The notes under the pieces are model-generated. The model made no database searches. It saw only the letters and a list, made by a program, of their open reading frames with translations, and was not told where the DNA came from. Positions 1-9,434 of a stretch of DNA of 64,000 bases are shown here, piece by piece (position 1 is the first letter of the stretch; each line of letters starts with the position of its first letter). The position numbers were made by a program, and so were the translations under genes. The stretch spans positions 817,001-881,000 of the forward strand of contig CP031740.1 of assembly GCA_022701275.1 (NCBI GenBank), written 5' to 3'. This stretch comes from Microcoleus vaginatus PCC 9802 (lineage in GTDB: Bacteria; Cyanobacteriota; Cyanobacteriia; Cyanobacteriales; Microcoleaceae).

Positions 1-632
1 AGCTTTTTTTTTTGCCTTATTCCTGCTGTACCGAGCCCGAATAAATCCTGAAGTTCCTCTAATAGTGGTTGGCTCCAAATTAATACTAGAGGTGTAAAAA
101 TCAGAATTCCGCCTACATTTGACATCCACCATGTAAACCAGTTCATGCCCCAATCTGCCAGAGGGATCATACCCCGCAAACAGAGAGTGGTAATGCCCAC
201 AGTCGCACTGACAATCGGGCCGCCCATTCCGCCCATAACTACAAATTTGAACACATTTTGAGGGCGGTCGAACAGATGGCCGCGTCTGACAAACTTGTTT
301 AGCAGGAAACTGCCTAAGATTGCTGATAAGGTAGTTCCCACAGCGATGCTAGAGGCAATTGCGATAGAAATGGCAACAGAAGCTGCATTTGTCTTGTCCA
401 AAAAAGCCCAAATATTGGCAAAAAATGAACCAATCCAAATTCCCGGCCAAACGCGATATCCTAGCAGCAGGAGAGCTGCTAAAGCGAACCCGTCAGGAGG
501 CCACACGGGAGTCACATTGTCTGGCGTAGATGCCAAAAATCTCCCCAGTTCAGCGGTGCTGTAGTATACAGCAGCTAGAACCGTAACTGCTGTCGAGTGC
601 AGCAACCATTTTGGTAGCGAACGAAAATTCAT
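1..632 (-). CDS. MASE1-domain membrane sensor protein, 5' part only
   Basis: The gene begins at an ATG whose complement lies at 630-632 and reads leftwards without a stop to the window edge, so only about 210 N-terminal residues are visible. They form a hydrophobic multi-pass segment with the marks of the MASE1 integral membrane sensor domain: an early TPVWPPDGFALAALLLLG-like stretch, WPGIWIGSF, then GGMGGPIVSATVG and NWFTWWMSNVGGIL. In known families MASE1 precedes histidine kinase, GGDEF/EAL or other signalling outputs; the output here lies outside the window, so the reaction cannot be named. A piece of this same gene (around 244-290) recurs at about 2938-2990, which shows it took part in a local duplication. 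Confidence 0.85.
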   Translation of the reverse strand, partial: MNFRSLPKWLLHSTAVTVLAAVYYSTAELGRFLASTPDNVTPVWPPDGFALAALLLLGYRVWPGIWIGSFFANIWAFLDKTNAASVAISIAIASSIAVGTTLSAILGSFLLNKFVRRGHLFDRPQNVFKFVVMGGMGGPIVSATVGITTLCLRGMIPLADWGMNWFTWWMSNVGGILIFTPLVLIWSQPLLEELQDLFGLGTAGIRQKKK

Positions 633-1080
633 TAAAACTCTGTGAACTTGCTCTTATTTTTTAACAATATTCGGAGCCGAGCGCCAATTTTTTGACAAAG
701 TTGCTTCCGAGGATCATCCCCAGGTATAAAACAGCAAAAAACCAGCAAAAATTATGAGTTCAAGCATAGTCATTGTTGCGGCAGATGTCTGTAATTCACC
801 ATAGCAGACTTCTGACCGAAAAATTGGGTCACCAGCCCCCGGATTCATTTGTGGTTTCAATCTAAAATCTAAAATCTAAAATCGGATGACGAATGGCTTT
901 GTTAACTCACTTGCCCTCGATCGCACTCGCTGTCATAACATAAAACCAGAAGCAGCGCGTGCGACAGATCGGCAGATAAAAGCTCATCAATTATGTCAAA
1001 ATTAATGTCAAGATTAATTCAGCGATCGCCAAAAATCCTCAGCTTCAGCCAAGCGTAAAAATCCGACGCAGCAAGTTCCA
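633..1080. other. Intergenic region with AAAATCT heptamer array
   Basis: No gene is visible. About 830-885 holds a composite repeat: AGCCCCCGGATT...TGTGG followed by three copies of the heptamer TCTAAAA; related composites lie at 42130-42250. The last 80 bases before 1081 are nearly identical to the bases before the intact kinase gene at 3146, including ATCCGACGCAGCAAGTTCCA just upstream of the ATG, so the kinase leader was duplicated with the gene. Confidence 0.6.
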
Positions 1081-1300
1081 ATGAACAATCCCATCTACCC
1101 CGCCATAACTCTCAACAACCACTACCGCATTGTCCGCGAATTGGGACACGGAGGCTTCGGGCGCACCTACCTCGCTGAAGACGCACACCGATTTAACCAA
1201 CCCTGCGTTTTAAAAGAAGTGGCGCCCCAAGTAAACGGAAGTTACGCTTTACAAAAAGCCGAACAGGCAATCTAAAACCCGGAGAAGGGAAAGCTTACAT
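1081..1300 (+). pseudogene. Remnant of Ser/Thr protein kinase gene (internal deletion)
   Basis: The first 60 or so codons are almost identical to the start of the intact kinase at 3146 (same start context, same GHGGFGRTYLAEDAH glycine-rich loop). At about 1262 the sequence jumps to a stretch that matches the kinase gene near 4785-4823 (GGCAATCT, then AAACCCGGAGAAGGGAAAGC), which removes about 1.45 kb: the whole catalytic core, membrane segment and most of the extracytoplasmic part. The frame closes at 1275 with TAA. The 64-codon product would keep only the ATP-binding loop and cannot be an active kinase. Homology ends near 1300, just short of the stop codon of the next gene. Confidence 0.85.
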
Positions 1301-1313
1301 TAATTCAAACTAC

Positions 1314-2843
1314 TTATTGCCGCGTGTATCGGTGCTTTACCCCAATCGGAAAATACTCCGCATCGCCCGTGGCAGTTAATGTCACGACAGGTAACTGATA
1401 TTCGGGCGGCACATAATTAGCAAATTCGCTGTTTAGCCGCCGCAATTGCGCGAGAATTGAAGATGCGATCGCCTGCTTCATCTCCTCGTCGCCATCCACC
1501 CCCGCTGCTAATTCCACAACCACCGATAAAAACCGATTTTGATCAGCATTTTCCTTGACTTGCAGCACAAATTTTCCAGTCACCCATTCCCGAATGGTGG
1601 GAACTTCTAAACCTACGGTGACATTTTCCGGGTAAATGTTGGCACCGAAGTAGGAAACGGTAAAGTGCGATCGCCCAAATACATAGACAAATGGCAAGCA
1701 GCGAATTCCTCTGGGGAAATCAGAAACTTTCATACCTGCTGCTTGCTGCAAACTTGCCACAGGGTTAAATCCCCATTCAGCCAAAAAATTTAGCATTGCT
1801 TCGTAACAAATTAAACCGCCGTTATCCGAGATGTGATAGCGTATTAGCGGGATGCCGTTGTCGCCCGAAAATAACAGCGTGCCGTCATTATTCACTTCAA
1901 AAAAGCGACTTGTCGGATCGTACTGCACCAGCGTTGGCAACCGCGATTCCCCGAATAAATTGCGTGCTGCTTCCGGCTTCTTTGCTAAAAAGCGGCGGAT
2001 GCAAATGCTCAGCGGTGTCTCGTTGCCCAAAACGCCCGCATCGGCAGTACCGTAAAGGCTCGCAGAGTTGTAATATAGATTGTCAGAATTAGTGCGATCG
2101 CTCACCAAACTCCGCCATTCTTCGCTAAACACTTCTCCCGCAAACACCATCTTAATTCGGTATTTTTGCCACTCCACACCCCCAGCAATTCCGCTATCAA
2201 TCACATCCTTGATAAATGGCGGATATCCCAACAAAACTACTTGCTCAAAATGCTCCCCAAGTTCCTGCACGACTCGGAATATTTCAGTCTTATTATTCCC
2301 CGGCGTCACAACTGTAACTGGATAGCCCTTACTCGCTAGATAGCGGCAGCAATTTGCCGTGTACATTCCGCCTACCCAAGTTCCCAACGCAAAGCAAATG
2401 ACAGCTAAAGTTGAGCGTTTGTCGGCGTAAAAACTGTCGTGAAATATTTGTTCAAAACGAGCAGCAATTTGCAACTCGTCACTGATAAAACGCGGCCAAA
2501 ATGTCGGGTTTCCTGTGGAACCAGATGAAACAGCAATGAAATCGCAAGTTTCTAATTTCCCCTCGTAACACAACTGAGGTAGCGGGTGACAGCGTAAATA
2601 ATTCTCTTTGGTAATTAGCGGCAATTTTTGAAAGTCTTCAAAGGTTTGAATTGAAGCGGGATTGATGTTAAGTGCAGCTAGGAAAGTCTGGTAAGCTGGT
2701 ACTGTGGCCGCGACTTTTTGAAAAAGCGCGATCGCCCCGGATTCGGCAACTCGACTCTGCTGGTGTTGCAATCGTTCCTCACGCGGCGCCCTCAAAAACT
2801 CTTCAAACGCCCCAATTGCTCGCTGACGCTGTTCTGGCTGCAT
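1314..2843 (-). CDS. PaaK-like AMP-binding (phenylacetate-CoA ligase family) protein
   Basis: A 509-residue protein with the adenylate-forming enzyme P-loop SSGSTGNP at residues 106-113, the SLYGTADAG-type motif in the middle, and a C-terminal domain of the size seen in PaaK relatives. PaaK-family enzymes activate a carboxylic acid with ATP and pass it to CoA or another thiol; the substrate here is not evident because no pathway genes lie beside it. The ATG at 2843 was chosen because AAGGAG stands eight bases upstream; a GTG ten codons earlier is also open. The gene sits between the two copies of the duplicated kinase segment and is transcribed against both, so it was either inserted between them or is the one surviving spacer of the duplication. 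Confidence 0.8.
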   Translation of the reverse strand: MQPEQRQRAIGAFEEFLRAPREERLQHQQSRVAESGAIALFQKVAATVPAYQTFLAALNINPASIQTFEDFQKLPLITKENYLRCHPLPQLCYEGKLETCDFIAVSSGSTGNPTFWPRFISDELQIAARFEQIFHDSFYADKRSTLAVICFALGTWVGGMYTANCCRYLASKGYPVTVVTPGNNKTEIFRVVQELGEHFEQVVLLGYPPFIKDVIDSGIAGGVEWQKYRIKMVFAGEVFSEEWRSLVSDRTNSDNLYYNSASLYGTADAGVLGNETPLSICIRRFLAKKPEAARNLFGESRLPTLVQYDPTSRFFEVNNDGTLLFSGDNGIPLIRYHISDNGGLICYEAMLNFLAEWGFNPVASLQQAAGMKVSDFPRGIRCLPFVYVFGRSHFTVSYFGANIYPENVTVGLEVPTIREWVTGKFVLQVKENADQNRFLSVVVELAAGVDGDEEMKQAIASSILAQLRRLNSEFANYVPPEYQLPVVTLTATGDAEYFPIGVKHRYTRQ

Positions 2844-2934
2844 GATTGGCTCCTTAAAATGCGTATTTTGCACCTCGATCGCTCAAGATTCAATTAGTAG
2901 CGCTAACACCCGATCGCACATTGGGCTGGACACT

Positions 2935-3145
2935 AAAAATTTGAACACATTTTGAGGTCGATCGAAAATATGGCGCAGTCGATAAACTTCCATAGCACGA
3001 AACCGCTGTTTTCACAAGAACCACAGGAGATAGCCAAGCTGCCGATCGACTAATAAACGCTGACACACTATGTCAAGATTAATTCAGCGATCGCCCAAAA
3101 CTCCTAGTCTCAGTCAAGCGTGAAAATCCGACGCAGCAAGTTCCA
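2935..3145. repeat. Second copy of duplicated leader with MASE1 gene fragment
   Basis: Bases 2938-2990 match 244-300 (AAATTTGAACACATTTTGAG, then a diverged GTCGA..ATGG..C.GTC..ACAAAC pattern), which is internal coding sequence of the MASE1 gene. Bases 3070-3145 match the leader of the broken kinase at 1005-1080. The gap between the two matches is shorter here by about 630 bases than in the first copy, so this copy lost most of the MASE1 gene. It is non-coding now and carries the leader of the intact kinase. Confidence 0.75.
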
Positions 3146-5050
3146 ATGAACAATCCCATCTACCCCGGCATAACTCTCAACAACCACTACCGCATCGTCC
3201 GCGAATTGGGACACGGAGGCTTCGGGCGCACCTACCTCGCTGAAGATGCCCACCGATTTAACGAACCCTGCGTTTTAAAAGAATTTGCGCCCCAAGTACA
3301 TGGAAGTTACGCCTTACAAAAATCCGAGGAACTGTTCGAGCGGGAAGCAGGAGTGCTCTACAAGCTGCAACACAATCAAATCCCCCGCTTTCGCGAACTC
3401 TTCCGCGTCAGTATCAGCGATCGAGGCTACCTATTTCTAGTCCAAGACTACGTGCCAGGTCAAACTTACCGCTTTCTGCTCGACGCCCGCAAGCGTCAGG
3501 GTTTGCGGTTTATAGAAGCAGAAATCAATCAATTGCTGCAGCAGATTTTGCCCGTGCTCGAATACATTCACTCTTTGGGAGTGCTTCACCGCGACATCTC
3601 CCCGGACAACCTGATTCTGCGGCTGTCTGACGGAATGCCAGTGCTCATCGACTTCGGCGGAGTAAAACAAGTCGCCGCCACCGTAGAGTCTCTTTTCGCT
3701 GAGGCTAACGGCACTTCCGGCCCCGCGACTCGCATCGGCAAGCTCGGCTACGCTCCCGTGGAACAGATGCAGATGGGCATCGTCTATCCCCACAGCGATT
3801 TGTACGCTCTGGCGGCCACGGTTTTGGTGTTGCTGACTGGGAAGGAACCGCATCAGTTGCTCGACAGCCAAACGCTGAATTGGAACTGGCGGGCGGAATG
3901 TTCTCTGTCTCCGAATTTGTCCCTGGTGCTGGATAAAATGCTTGCTCAACAGCCGAGCCAGCGTTACTCCTCGGCTCGTGAGGTAATGCTTGCTCTCTCC
4001 GGCAATCCGCCTTTACAGGCACCTTTGCCACCAGCCCCGGATTTTGGGATCACGCAGCCGCCGGATCTCTCGCCTATACCCGTGCCCGCCCCCACGCCAA
4101 AACTGCCGGGAACTCCGGTGCGAGTTGCTGCTATTGGCAATCAGCAAAAGATGCCTGCTTGGAAAATGGTTTTGTTCGTGGTGGCGGTGCTCTCAAGTAT
4201 GGGGGGAGTTGGCTGGTTTGCGGGCAATTCTTTGTTAAATCTACAATCAAAAGTACAGAAAGTTCCCCAGCCTCCAAACCCGAAGCAGCAGCAAGAAGAT
4301 GCTTTGCAAGATCGCTTTGTAAAGCTCAAAATTGACGATCGATTCTATAACGGTTACGTCAACCTTGTGGACGAGACTTTCTATGCCAAATACCCGGAAT
4401 TGGGCGGACGGCTGTTAAAAGAAGGCGAGGACGATCGCCAGTGGCGCGAAAGGTGGCAGAAAATCGGGGACGAGTTGCTCGATAAGCTGGAAAATCTCAG
4501 CAGCGACGCTAGAGCGCGGTTGGGCAGTTACGACACCACAGATATCGATCTCTGGAAAACTGAGGTTAACAAGCTGAATTTGAGCAGTCGGGCTTTGTAC
4601 GATTTGGCTGATGCTAGGTTCTTTTATTGGTTTCCAGAACAGCCGCGCGATCGCAATCTCATTGGTTTGCCGATCGGACAAATTTGGCAAGCAATTACCG
4701 CCGACGAACTCGAAGCCTTACAAGCTGGAGCAACTGTCGAAAGCGTTGAATTTGACCGCCGATCGAACAGCAAAAGCCTCACAGGCAATCTCAAACCCGG
4801 AGAAGGGAAAGCTTACATTGCGCGGTTCGCTCAAAATCAAACTTTGCGCGTGAATTTGCAAGCACCGCGCAAATCTACTCTGCTGTCAATTTATTCTCCC
4901 GGGCAGACAAACAAAGCCCGCGCTTTGCTGCAAGATGCAGAGGGGCTTAGTTGGTCTGGATTGCTGGATGATGCTGGTTATTATGAATTCGTAGTAGTTT
5001 CTCAAGCATCTGAGCCGATCGCTTACGAGTTGAACCTGACGGCGGAATAA
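3146..5050 (+). CDS. Transmembrane serine/threonine protein kinase
   Basis: A 634-residue eukaryote-like kinase. The catalytic domain fills residues 15-285: glycine loop GHGGFG at 22-27, ATP-binding Lys45 (VLKEF), catalytic HRDISPDN at 148-155, DFGG at 169-172 in place of DFG plus activation loop, and APVEQ at 203-207 in place of APE. A Pro-rich linker (about 290-325) leads to one membrane segment at 341-360, then about 270 residues outside the cytoplasm that I cannot assign. All catalytic residues are present, so it should phosphorylate protein Ser/Thr in response to an external cue. A truncated twin lies at 1081. No partner gene is obvious; the next gene is a small exported protein 80 bases downstream. 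Confidence 0.92.
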   Translation: MNNPIYPGITLNNHYRIVRELGHGGFGRTYLAEDAHRFNEPCVLKEFAPQVHGSYALQKSEELFEREAGVLYKLQHNQIPRFRELFRVSISDRGYLFLVQDYVPGQTYRFLLDARKRQGLRFIEAEINQLLQQILPVLEYIHSLGVLHRDISPDNLILRLSDGMPVLIDFGGVKQVAATVESLFAEANGTSGPATRIGKLGYAPVEQMQMGIVYPHSDLYALAATVLVLLTGKEPHQLLDSQTLNWNWRAECSLSPNLSLVLDKMLAQQPSQRYSSAREVMLALSGNPPLQAPLPPAPDFGITQPPDLSPIPVPAPTPKLPGTPVRVAAIGNQQKMPAWKMVLFVVAVLSSMGGVGWFAGNSLLNLQSKVQKVPQPPNPKQQQEDALQDRFVKLKIDDRFYNGYVNLVDETFYAKYPELGGRLLKEGEDDRQWRERWQKIGDELLDKLENLSSDARARLGSYDTTDIDLWKTEVNKLNLSSRALYDLADARFFYWFPEQPRDRNLIGLPIGQIWQAITADELEALQAGATVESVEFDRRSNSKSLTGNLKPGEGKAYIARFAQNQTLRVNLQAPRKSTLLSIYSPGQTNKARALLQDAEGLSWSGLLDDAGYYEFVVVSQASEPIAYELNLTAE

Positions 5051-5130
5051 CTGCTATTGACGCTCTCTATCCACCCAGGCAATAATAAGGTAATACCAAT
5101 CAGATAAGTTGTCCGGTTCAAACAAAGAAT

Positions 5131-5400
5131 ATGCTGAAATTCGCGATCGTAGCTTTAGTGACTTTTGGATTAGTATTAGTGACTGCACTAGGTTTACATC
5201 CGGCCAATGCGACAGTCAGCACTCCCGAATTTTATGCTTGGAACTTTGCCTCTGTAGGCAGTAGCGAGCTGGTTTGTAAAAAGACCGTGGTAGTTCCGCA
5301 AGACCTGATAATTCCGTCATCATCCATGCAGGCTGTCAGTCTCACTTCTGCAATTGTAGATGAAAAGTTTTGCGCGAATTCCACTAAGCCTGTGAATTAA
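5131..5400 (+). CDS. Small exported protein of unknown function
   Basis: An 89-residue protein that I do not recognise. Residues 1-28 form a signal peptide (Lys, long Leu/Val core, then HPANA-T cleavage region). The mature part is about 60 residues with two cysteines, VCKK near residue 49 and FCAN near residue 82, which could form one disulfide bridge in the periplasm. It starts 80 bases after the kinase stop, on the same strand, so it may share its transcript; that is inference from spacing only. No strong Shine-Dalgarno sequence is visible before the ATG. Confidence 0.55.
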   Translation: MLKFAIVALVTFGLVLVTALGLHPANATVSTPEFYAWNFASVGSSELVCKKTVVVPQDLIIPSSSMQAVSLTSAIVDEKFCANSTKPVN

Positions 5401-5985
5401 AGCCGTGATAATATGATTTCCGGTTAGAGAACCATAATTAAGTTTTCCGTTAGTCGATTTGAGATTTGAGATTTTAGATTCACTTCACAGATGAATCTGG
5501 CAGGTTGAACCTTAATCTAAAATTTTTATCTCTCCTCCGACTGTTGTCTGAAAGCAAGTATCCTTTTTTGGGCGCGGTCAGGACGCTGCCTCCTGATTCA
5601 TCCATTGAGATAAGACTATAGTTGTCAGTACAAACACGGACTAATTATGAACAATTAACCGGACATCATATAAGTCATTGCCTGGGTAATTTCCGCCATC
5701 CGCGCACTGAAACTGTTAGCTGAAATTATTTTTATGAGAAATCTCGGGGATTTTGTAATAAAAGTTTATCAAAGGAGTCGGGCGCAGCAGTTGTCTGCTC
5801 TTGAAAGAGATCGAACTCTTCCCAATTTGGGCAGTTATTTGATTGTGGCTTAAAAACCGAGGGGAAATATTCAGCCATTTGGCTAATCATTTATTGGCTA
5901 ATTAGCTGAAGTATTAATTTGCCAGTTTGAGTATGCTAGAGTTAGTCAGGTTCAGATATATAGTGCCATCTGTTATCTAAGTATC
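5401..5985. other. Intergenic region with a diverged dispersed repeat
   Basis: No gene is visible in 585 bases. About 5458-5590 resembles 8345-8490 in order and content: a TTTAGATT run, CAGATGAATCTGG/CAGATTCATCTGG, TTAATCTAAAA/TTAGTCTAAAA, a ATCTCTCC/ATCTTTCC stretch, then TATCCxTTTTTGGGCG and GTC/ATCA. This looks like one dispersed intergenic element of about 130 bp in two copies. The last 100 bases presumably hold the promoter of the REC-EAL gene; I cannot define it. Confidence 0.5.
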
Positions 5986-7332
5986 ATGCTCAAAATTTTG
6001 GTGATTGAAGACGACGAATTAATCCGGGAAACTCTTCTGCAACTCCTGGAATCTCACAGCTACCGGGTCATTGCGGCTGAAAACGGTCGAGCAGGGGTGC
6101 AGATGGCACTTTCGGAGATACCTGATTTAATTTTGTGCGATGTGCAGATGCCGGAACTCGACGGTTATGACGTGTTGCGGACTCTGCGGCAAAACTCACT
6201 AGCTGCAACAATTCCATTTATTTTCCTCACGGCTCAAAGTGACAAAACCGATTTTCGTCGGGGGATGGATTTGGGGGCAGACGATTACTTGACAAAGCCG
6301 TTTACCAAGGCTGAATTGCTGGGAGCCATTGCTTCTCGCGTCTTGAAACGGCAAACTATTACTCAACCGCTGACAGTCGCGCTTCACCAAGCAGAAGCCA
6401 GACTCAAAGATTTAGTTAACGACTCCACCAAGGTTACGACTCTCTCTCCTGAAAAGTTTGCTCTCGAAGCTTTGCTGCGCCACGCTTTGGCACAAGGTGA
6501 GTTTCAGGTATACTATCAGCCACAAGTGAATATTGCTACCGGTCAAGTTATCGGCGCCGAAGCTTTAGTGCGCTGGCAAAATCCCGATCGAGGTATAATT
6601 TCTCCCTGCGAATTTATTCCATTAGCAGAAGAAACAGGTTTAATTATTCAGATTGGGGAGTGGGTACTGCTTTCAGCTTGCGCTCAAGCCGCTAGTTGGC
6701 TGGCGGCGGGGTTTTCGCCCTTTACAATATCAGTAAACTTGTCGGCCCGGCAGTTGTCCGACCCCGAACTCAAAGCGCGAATCGTCCAAATATTGGAAAC
6801 TACAGGCTTGGAGCCTGCTAATTTAGAATTAGAAATGACCGAAAGCGCTTTGGTGGAAAATGCGACAGTAGCAGGCGCTACTTTAAACCAACTTAAAGCT
6901 CTAGGAATTCGGATTGCTATTGACGACTTCGGCACCGGTTACGCTACTTTAGGATATCTTAAGCAATTTGCTTTTGACAGTTTAAAGATCGATCGAATTT
7001 TCGTCCGTAATGCCAACGAAGATACTCAAAATGCTGCTATTACTACAGCGGTAATTTTACTGGGTCACAGTTTGAATATGACTGTAATTGCTGAGGGAGT
7101 GGAAACAGAAGCAGAACTAGATTTTTTGAAACAACATCAGTGTGATATCATGCAGGGCTATCTGTTCAGCCGCCCCGAACCAGCAGCGATAATTGAAAGT
7201 ATGTTGGTTGCCGGCCCGAGTTTGTTGGCGCCGTCCCCAGCAGCACAACCTGCTGGCGTTGTCCCTTTTGTACCTGTGTCCGAACCCGAAAAATCTAAAA
7301 ACCTTTCAATGTCGGGTCTAGGAATAGTGTAA
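5986..7332 (+). CDS. Response regulator with EAL c-di-GMP phosphodiesterase domain
   Basis: A 448-residue cytoplasmic protein. Residues 1-115 are a receiver domain with the acidic pair DD at 9-10, phospho-acceptor Asp52 (CDVQMPELDG), Thr82 and Lys104 in TKPF. A short helical linker leads to an EAL domain at about 160-405. Its catalytic signatures are intact: EAL at 192-194, NLSARQL, ELEMTES, DDFGTG at 313-318, EGVET at 370-374 and QGYLFSRP. It should therefore hydrolyse c-di-GMP under control of a partner histidine kinase that is not in the window. There is no GGDEF domain. The next gene on the same strand encodes a second response regulator, which suggests a shared signalling theme although the 310-base gap argues against one transcript. 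Confidence 0.93.
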   Translation: MLKILVIEDDELIRETLLQLLESHSYRVIAAENGRAGVQMALSEIPDLILCDVQMPELDGYDVLRTLRQNSLAATIPFIFLTAQSDKTDFRRGMDLGADDYLTKPFTKAELLGAIASRVLKRQTITQPLTVALHQAEARLKDLVNDSTKVTTLSPEKFALEALLRHALAQGEFQVYYQPQVNIATGQVIGAEALVRWQNPDRGIISPCEFIPLAEETGLIIQIGEWVLLSACAQAASWLAAGFSPFTISVNLSARQLSDPELKARIVQILETTGLEPANLELEMTESALVENATVAGATLNQLKALGIRIAIDDFGTGYATLGYLKQFAFDSLKIDRIFVRNANEDTQNAAITTAVILLGHSLNMTVIAEGVETEAELDFLKQHQCDIMQGYLFSRPEPAAIIESMLVAGPSLLAPSPAAQPAGVVPFVPVSEPEKSKNLSMSGLGIV

Positions 7333-7645
7333 GTGTCACCAAGATTTCTGTATAATAGGATAAAATTCTTTCTTTTACCTTCTATTTTCTGCATAAAAGT
7401 TGACGCTACCTCATAAAAAGTTGTAGCTTTTGATGATCGGCGAATCAAAGAAGGAGATGGTTCCCTATATTCCTCTACTGTTTCCCCTTTTATGCGATCG
7501 GCGCCCCTAATTGGACTATTTGAGAAATTGTGGCGTCTTGAAATTGCGAGCCTTTATCAAGTGGCAGCAGGTAAACTCATTTAAGTTCCTACTTTGGGAC
7601 TGGCAGTTTCAAGAACTGTCCAACTGGAATTGGTGCAAGCCTGTC

Positions 7646-8311
7646 ATGGAAAGAATATTAGTGGTTGACGACGAAGCAGACTGTCAAACAGTCTTAGCAA
7701 TGTACTTGGAAAGTCAAGGATATCGGGTGGAATGCGCTAATTCAGGGGTTGAGGCGCTCTCGATTTTTGAAAATGCCCCCCCAGATTTGGTAATTTCAGA
7801 TGTCATGATGCCGGAAATGGACGGGTTTGAGTTTTGTCGCCGTTTGCGAACTACCCGTTTGGGACAGTTAGTCCCCTTTATATTTTTGTCGGGTCAAGGC
7901 GAGTTGGAGTCAAAAGTTGAAGGTCATTCGATCGGAGCTGACGATTATCTGGTAAAACCTTTTCAGTCGGAAGAAATCTTAGCTAAGGTAAAGGCGCAGT
8001 TAGAGCGCTCTCACCGCATTCACGCCGAGATTGTCCGACTGCTTCAAACTTCTAGCGGTAGGGCGGTGGAACCACAATTGGTGGCAGTATTGCCAGCACC
8101 TGCACCTTTGCCTTTAACACCAGCCGAGGAAAGAGTTTTTTGGGAAGTGATCCAGGGTTATACTAACAAACAAATTAGCGATCGGCTGTTTATTAGCCCC
8201 CGGACTGTGCAAGCTCATTTAGGCAGCATTTTCAGTAAATTACAGTTAGAAAATCGTGCCCAGCTTGTGAGATTTGCCCTAGAAAGAGGATACAAACCAC
8301 CTCAAACTTAG
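7646..8311 (+). CDS. NarL/LuxR-family response regulator
   Basis: A 221-residue DNA-binding response regulator. The receiver has Asp52 (SDVMMPEMDG), Ser82 at the usual Thr/Ser switch and Lys104 (VKPF). After a Pro/Ala-rich linker (about 148-158) comes a LuxR-type helix-turn-helix at 158-215 (LTPAEERVFWEVIQGYTNKQ, then SPRTVQAHLGSIFSKL). The frame is open for 45 more codons upstream, but those codons are atypical and the receiver starts exactly at MERILVVDDE, so the ATG at 7646 is chosen. Its target genes and sensor kinase cannot be seen. It follows the REC-EAL gene on the same strand. Confidence 0.9.
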   Translation: MERILVVDDEADCQTVLAMYLESQGYRVECANSGVEALSIFENAPPDLVISDVMMPEMDGFEFCRRLRTTRLGQLVPFIFLSGQGELESKVEGHSIGADDYLVKPFQSEEILAKVKAQLERSHRIHAEIVRLLQTSSGRAVEPQLVAVLPAPAPLPLTPAEERVFWEVIQGYTNKQISDRLFISPRTVQAHLGSIFSKLQLENRAQLVRFALERGYKPPQT

Positions 8312-8340
8312 CTCGGAGATCAACATAGGGTGCGCCAGCC

Positions 8341-8500
8341 AGTCAGTGGATTTTAGATTTTAGATTTTAGATTTTAGATTTACTCTACAGATTCATCTGG
8401 GAGCTAAAACTTTAGTCTAAAAATTTGATCTTTCCACTACTTAAGTCGCAGGCTTCTATCCGTTTTTGGGCGGGATCAAAAACTCCCGTAGCTGAAAAAA
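8341..8500. repeat. Heptamer array and copy of dispersed repeat
   Basis: Four TTTTAGA units at 8349-8380 are followed by sequence related to 5458-5590 (CAGATTCATCTGG, then TATCCGTTTTTGGGCG). Non-coding spacer between convergent genes. Confidence 0.55.
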
Positions 8501-8528
8501 ATGGAGGCTGACGCACTCAGCAAGCAAA

Positions 8529-9245
8529 CTATTGCACATTCAAAACACAATAAGGAAAATTAGTTACCACGCAAACCCCTGACCCCAAATTCGTACCTCG
8601 CAAGTTGGCACGTTCCAAATCTGCCTGTCGCACGTTATTCGCCGCATCAATATTTGTCCCGGTCAATTGAGCCCCAGGAAGCCTAGTATTTGACAAAATA
8701 GCATTCTGCAAATTAGTATCGCGCACATCCGCGAAAGACATATCCGCTCCGCTTAAATTCGCACGATTCAAATTAACTCTAAACAACAGGGAGCGCCTCA
8801 AATCGGCATTCGACAAATTAGCTTGCAGCAGATAAGCTTCCCCCAGATTGGCATTAAAAAGTTTAGCACCGCGCAAATCCGCACTCGTCAGATTCGCTCG
8901 CCCCAAAAAAGCATTAGACAAATCCGCATTTCGCAGATTAGCACCATTCAATTCAGCACCGTACATCTCGGCATTAACTAAGTTAGCATTCCCCAAATTA
9001 GCATCACTTAAATCCGCTTCTAGCAAATTAGCTTCATAGAGATTTGCTCCGCTTAAATCCGCTCCTCTTAAATTAGCTCTGTACAAGCTAGCCTTGAACA
9101 AATCAGCATTTCTCAAGTCACAGCCCTCGCACTCTTTACTTTCCAGCAATTGCCTAACATGATCTGGATTTTGAGCTTTAACGGGAGCTGCCAGCCCAAA
9201 CAAAGCTAAACAGGCCGTTACAGTTGCCAAGAGTTTAAGTTTCAC
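8529..9245 (-). CDS. Exported pentapeptide-repeat protein
   Basis: A 238-residue protein with a signal peptide (residues 1 to about 24, ending PVKA-Q) and then some 35 tandem pentapeptides of the A(D/N)Lxx type that run almost to the C-terminus. Such repeats fold as a right-handed quadrilateral beta-helix. The helix is preceded by ECEGC and closed by a short tail with two cysteines (VCVV...YCVL), so disulfide caps are plausible in the periplasm or thylakoid lumen. The function is not known; cyanobacteria carry many such proteins. Start: GTG at 9245, seven bases after GAGG; a TTG two codons earlier is less likely. Confidence 0.88.
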   Translation of the reverse strand: MKLKLLATVTACLALFGLAAPVKAQNPDHVRQLLESKECEGCDLRNADLFKASLYRANLRGADLSGANLYEANLLEADLSDANLGNANLVNAEMYGAELNGANLRNADLSNAFLGRANLTSADLRGAKLFNANLGEAYLLQANLSNADLRRSLLFRVNLNRANLSGADMSFADVRDTNLQNAILSNTRLPGAQLTGTNIDAANNVRQADLERANLRGTNLGSGVCVVTNFPYCVLNVQ

Positions 9246-9327
9246 AAACAAACCTCACTGCTACTTCAAACAAATTCTACTAGCAAACTGTAGACTTTAA
9301 ACCGATATCCTTTATCCTTCTCTCTTT

Positions 9328-9360
9328 TCTCTTGCTCTGCGCCCTCTGCGGTAAATCTTC
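9328..9360. repeat. CTCTGCG dispersed repeat
   Basis: GCTCTGCGCCCTCTGCGGTAA belongs to a short repeat also present at 19516-19542 (opposite strand) and 21584-21610. All three copies sit in intergenic DNA just outside gene ends. Confidence 0.6.
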
Positions 9361-9434
9361 AAAAACATGATTCGCAGCCAAGGATTTAGACCTGCTTCCA
9401 GCAAGGCGGGCAAAGCCCGCCCTACTTAACTTAA

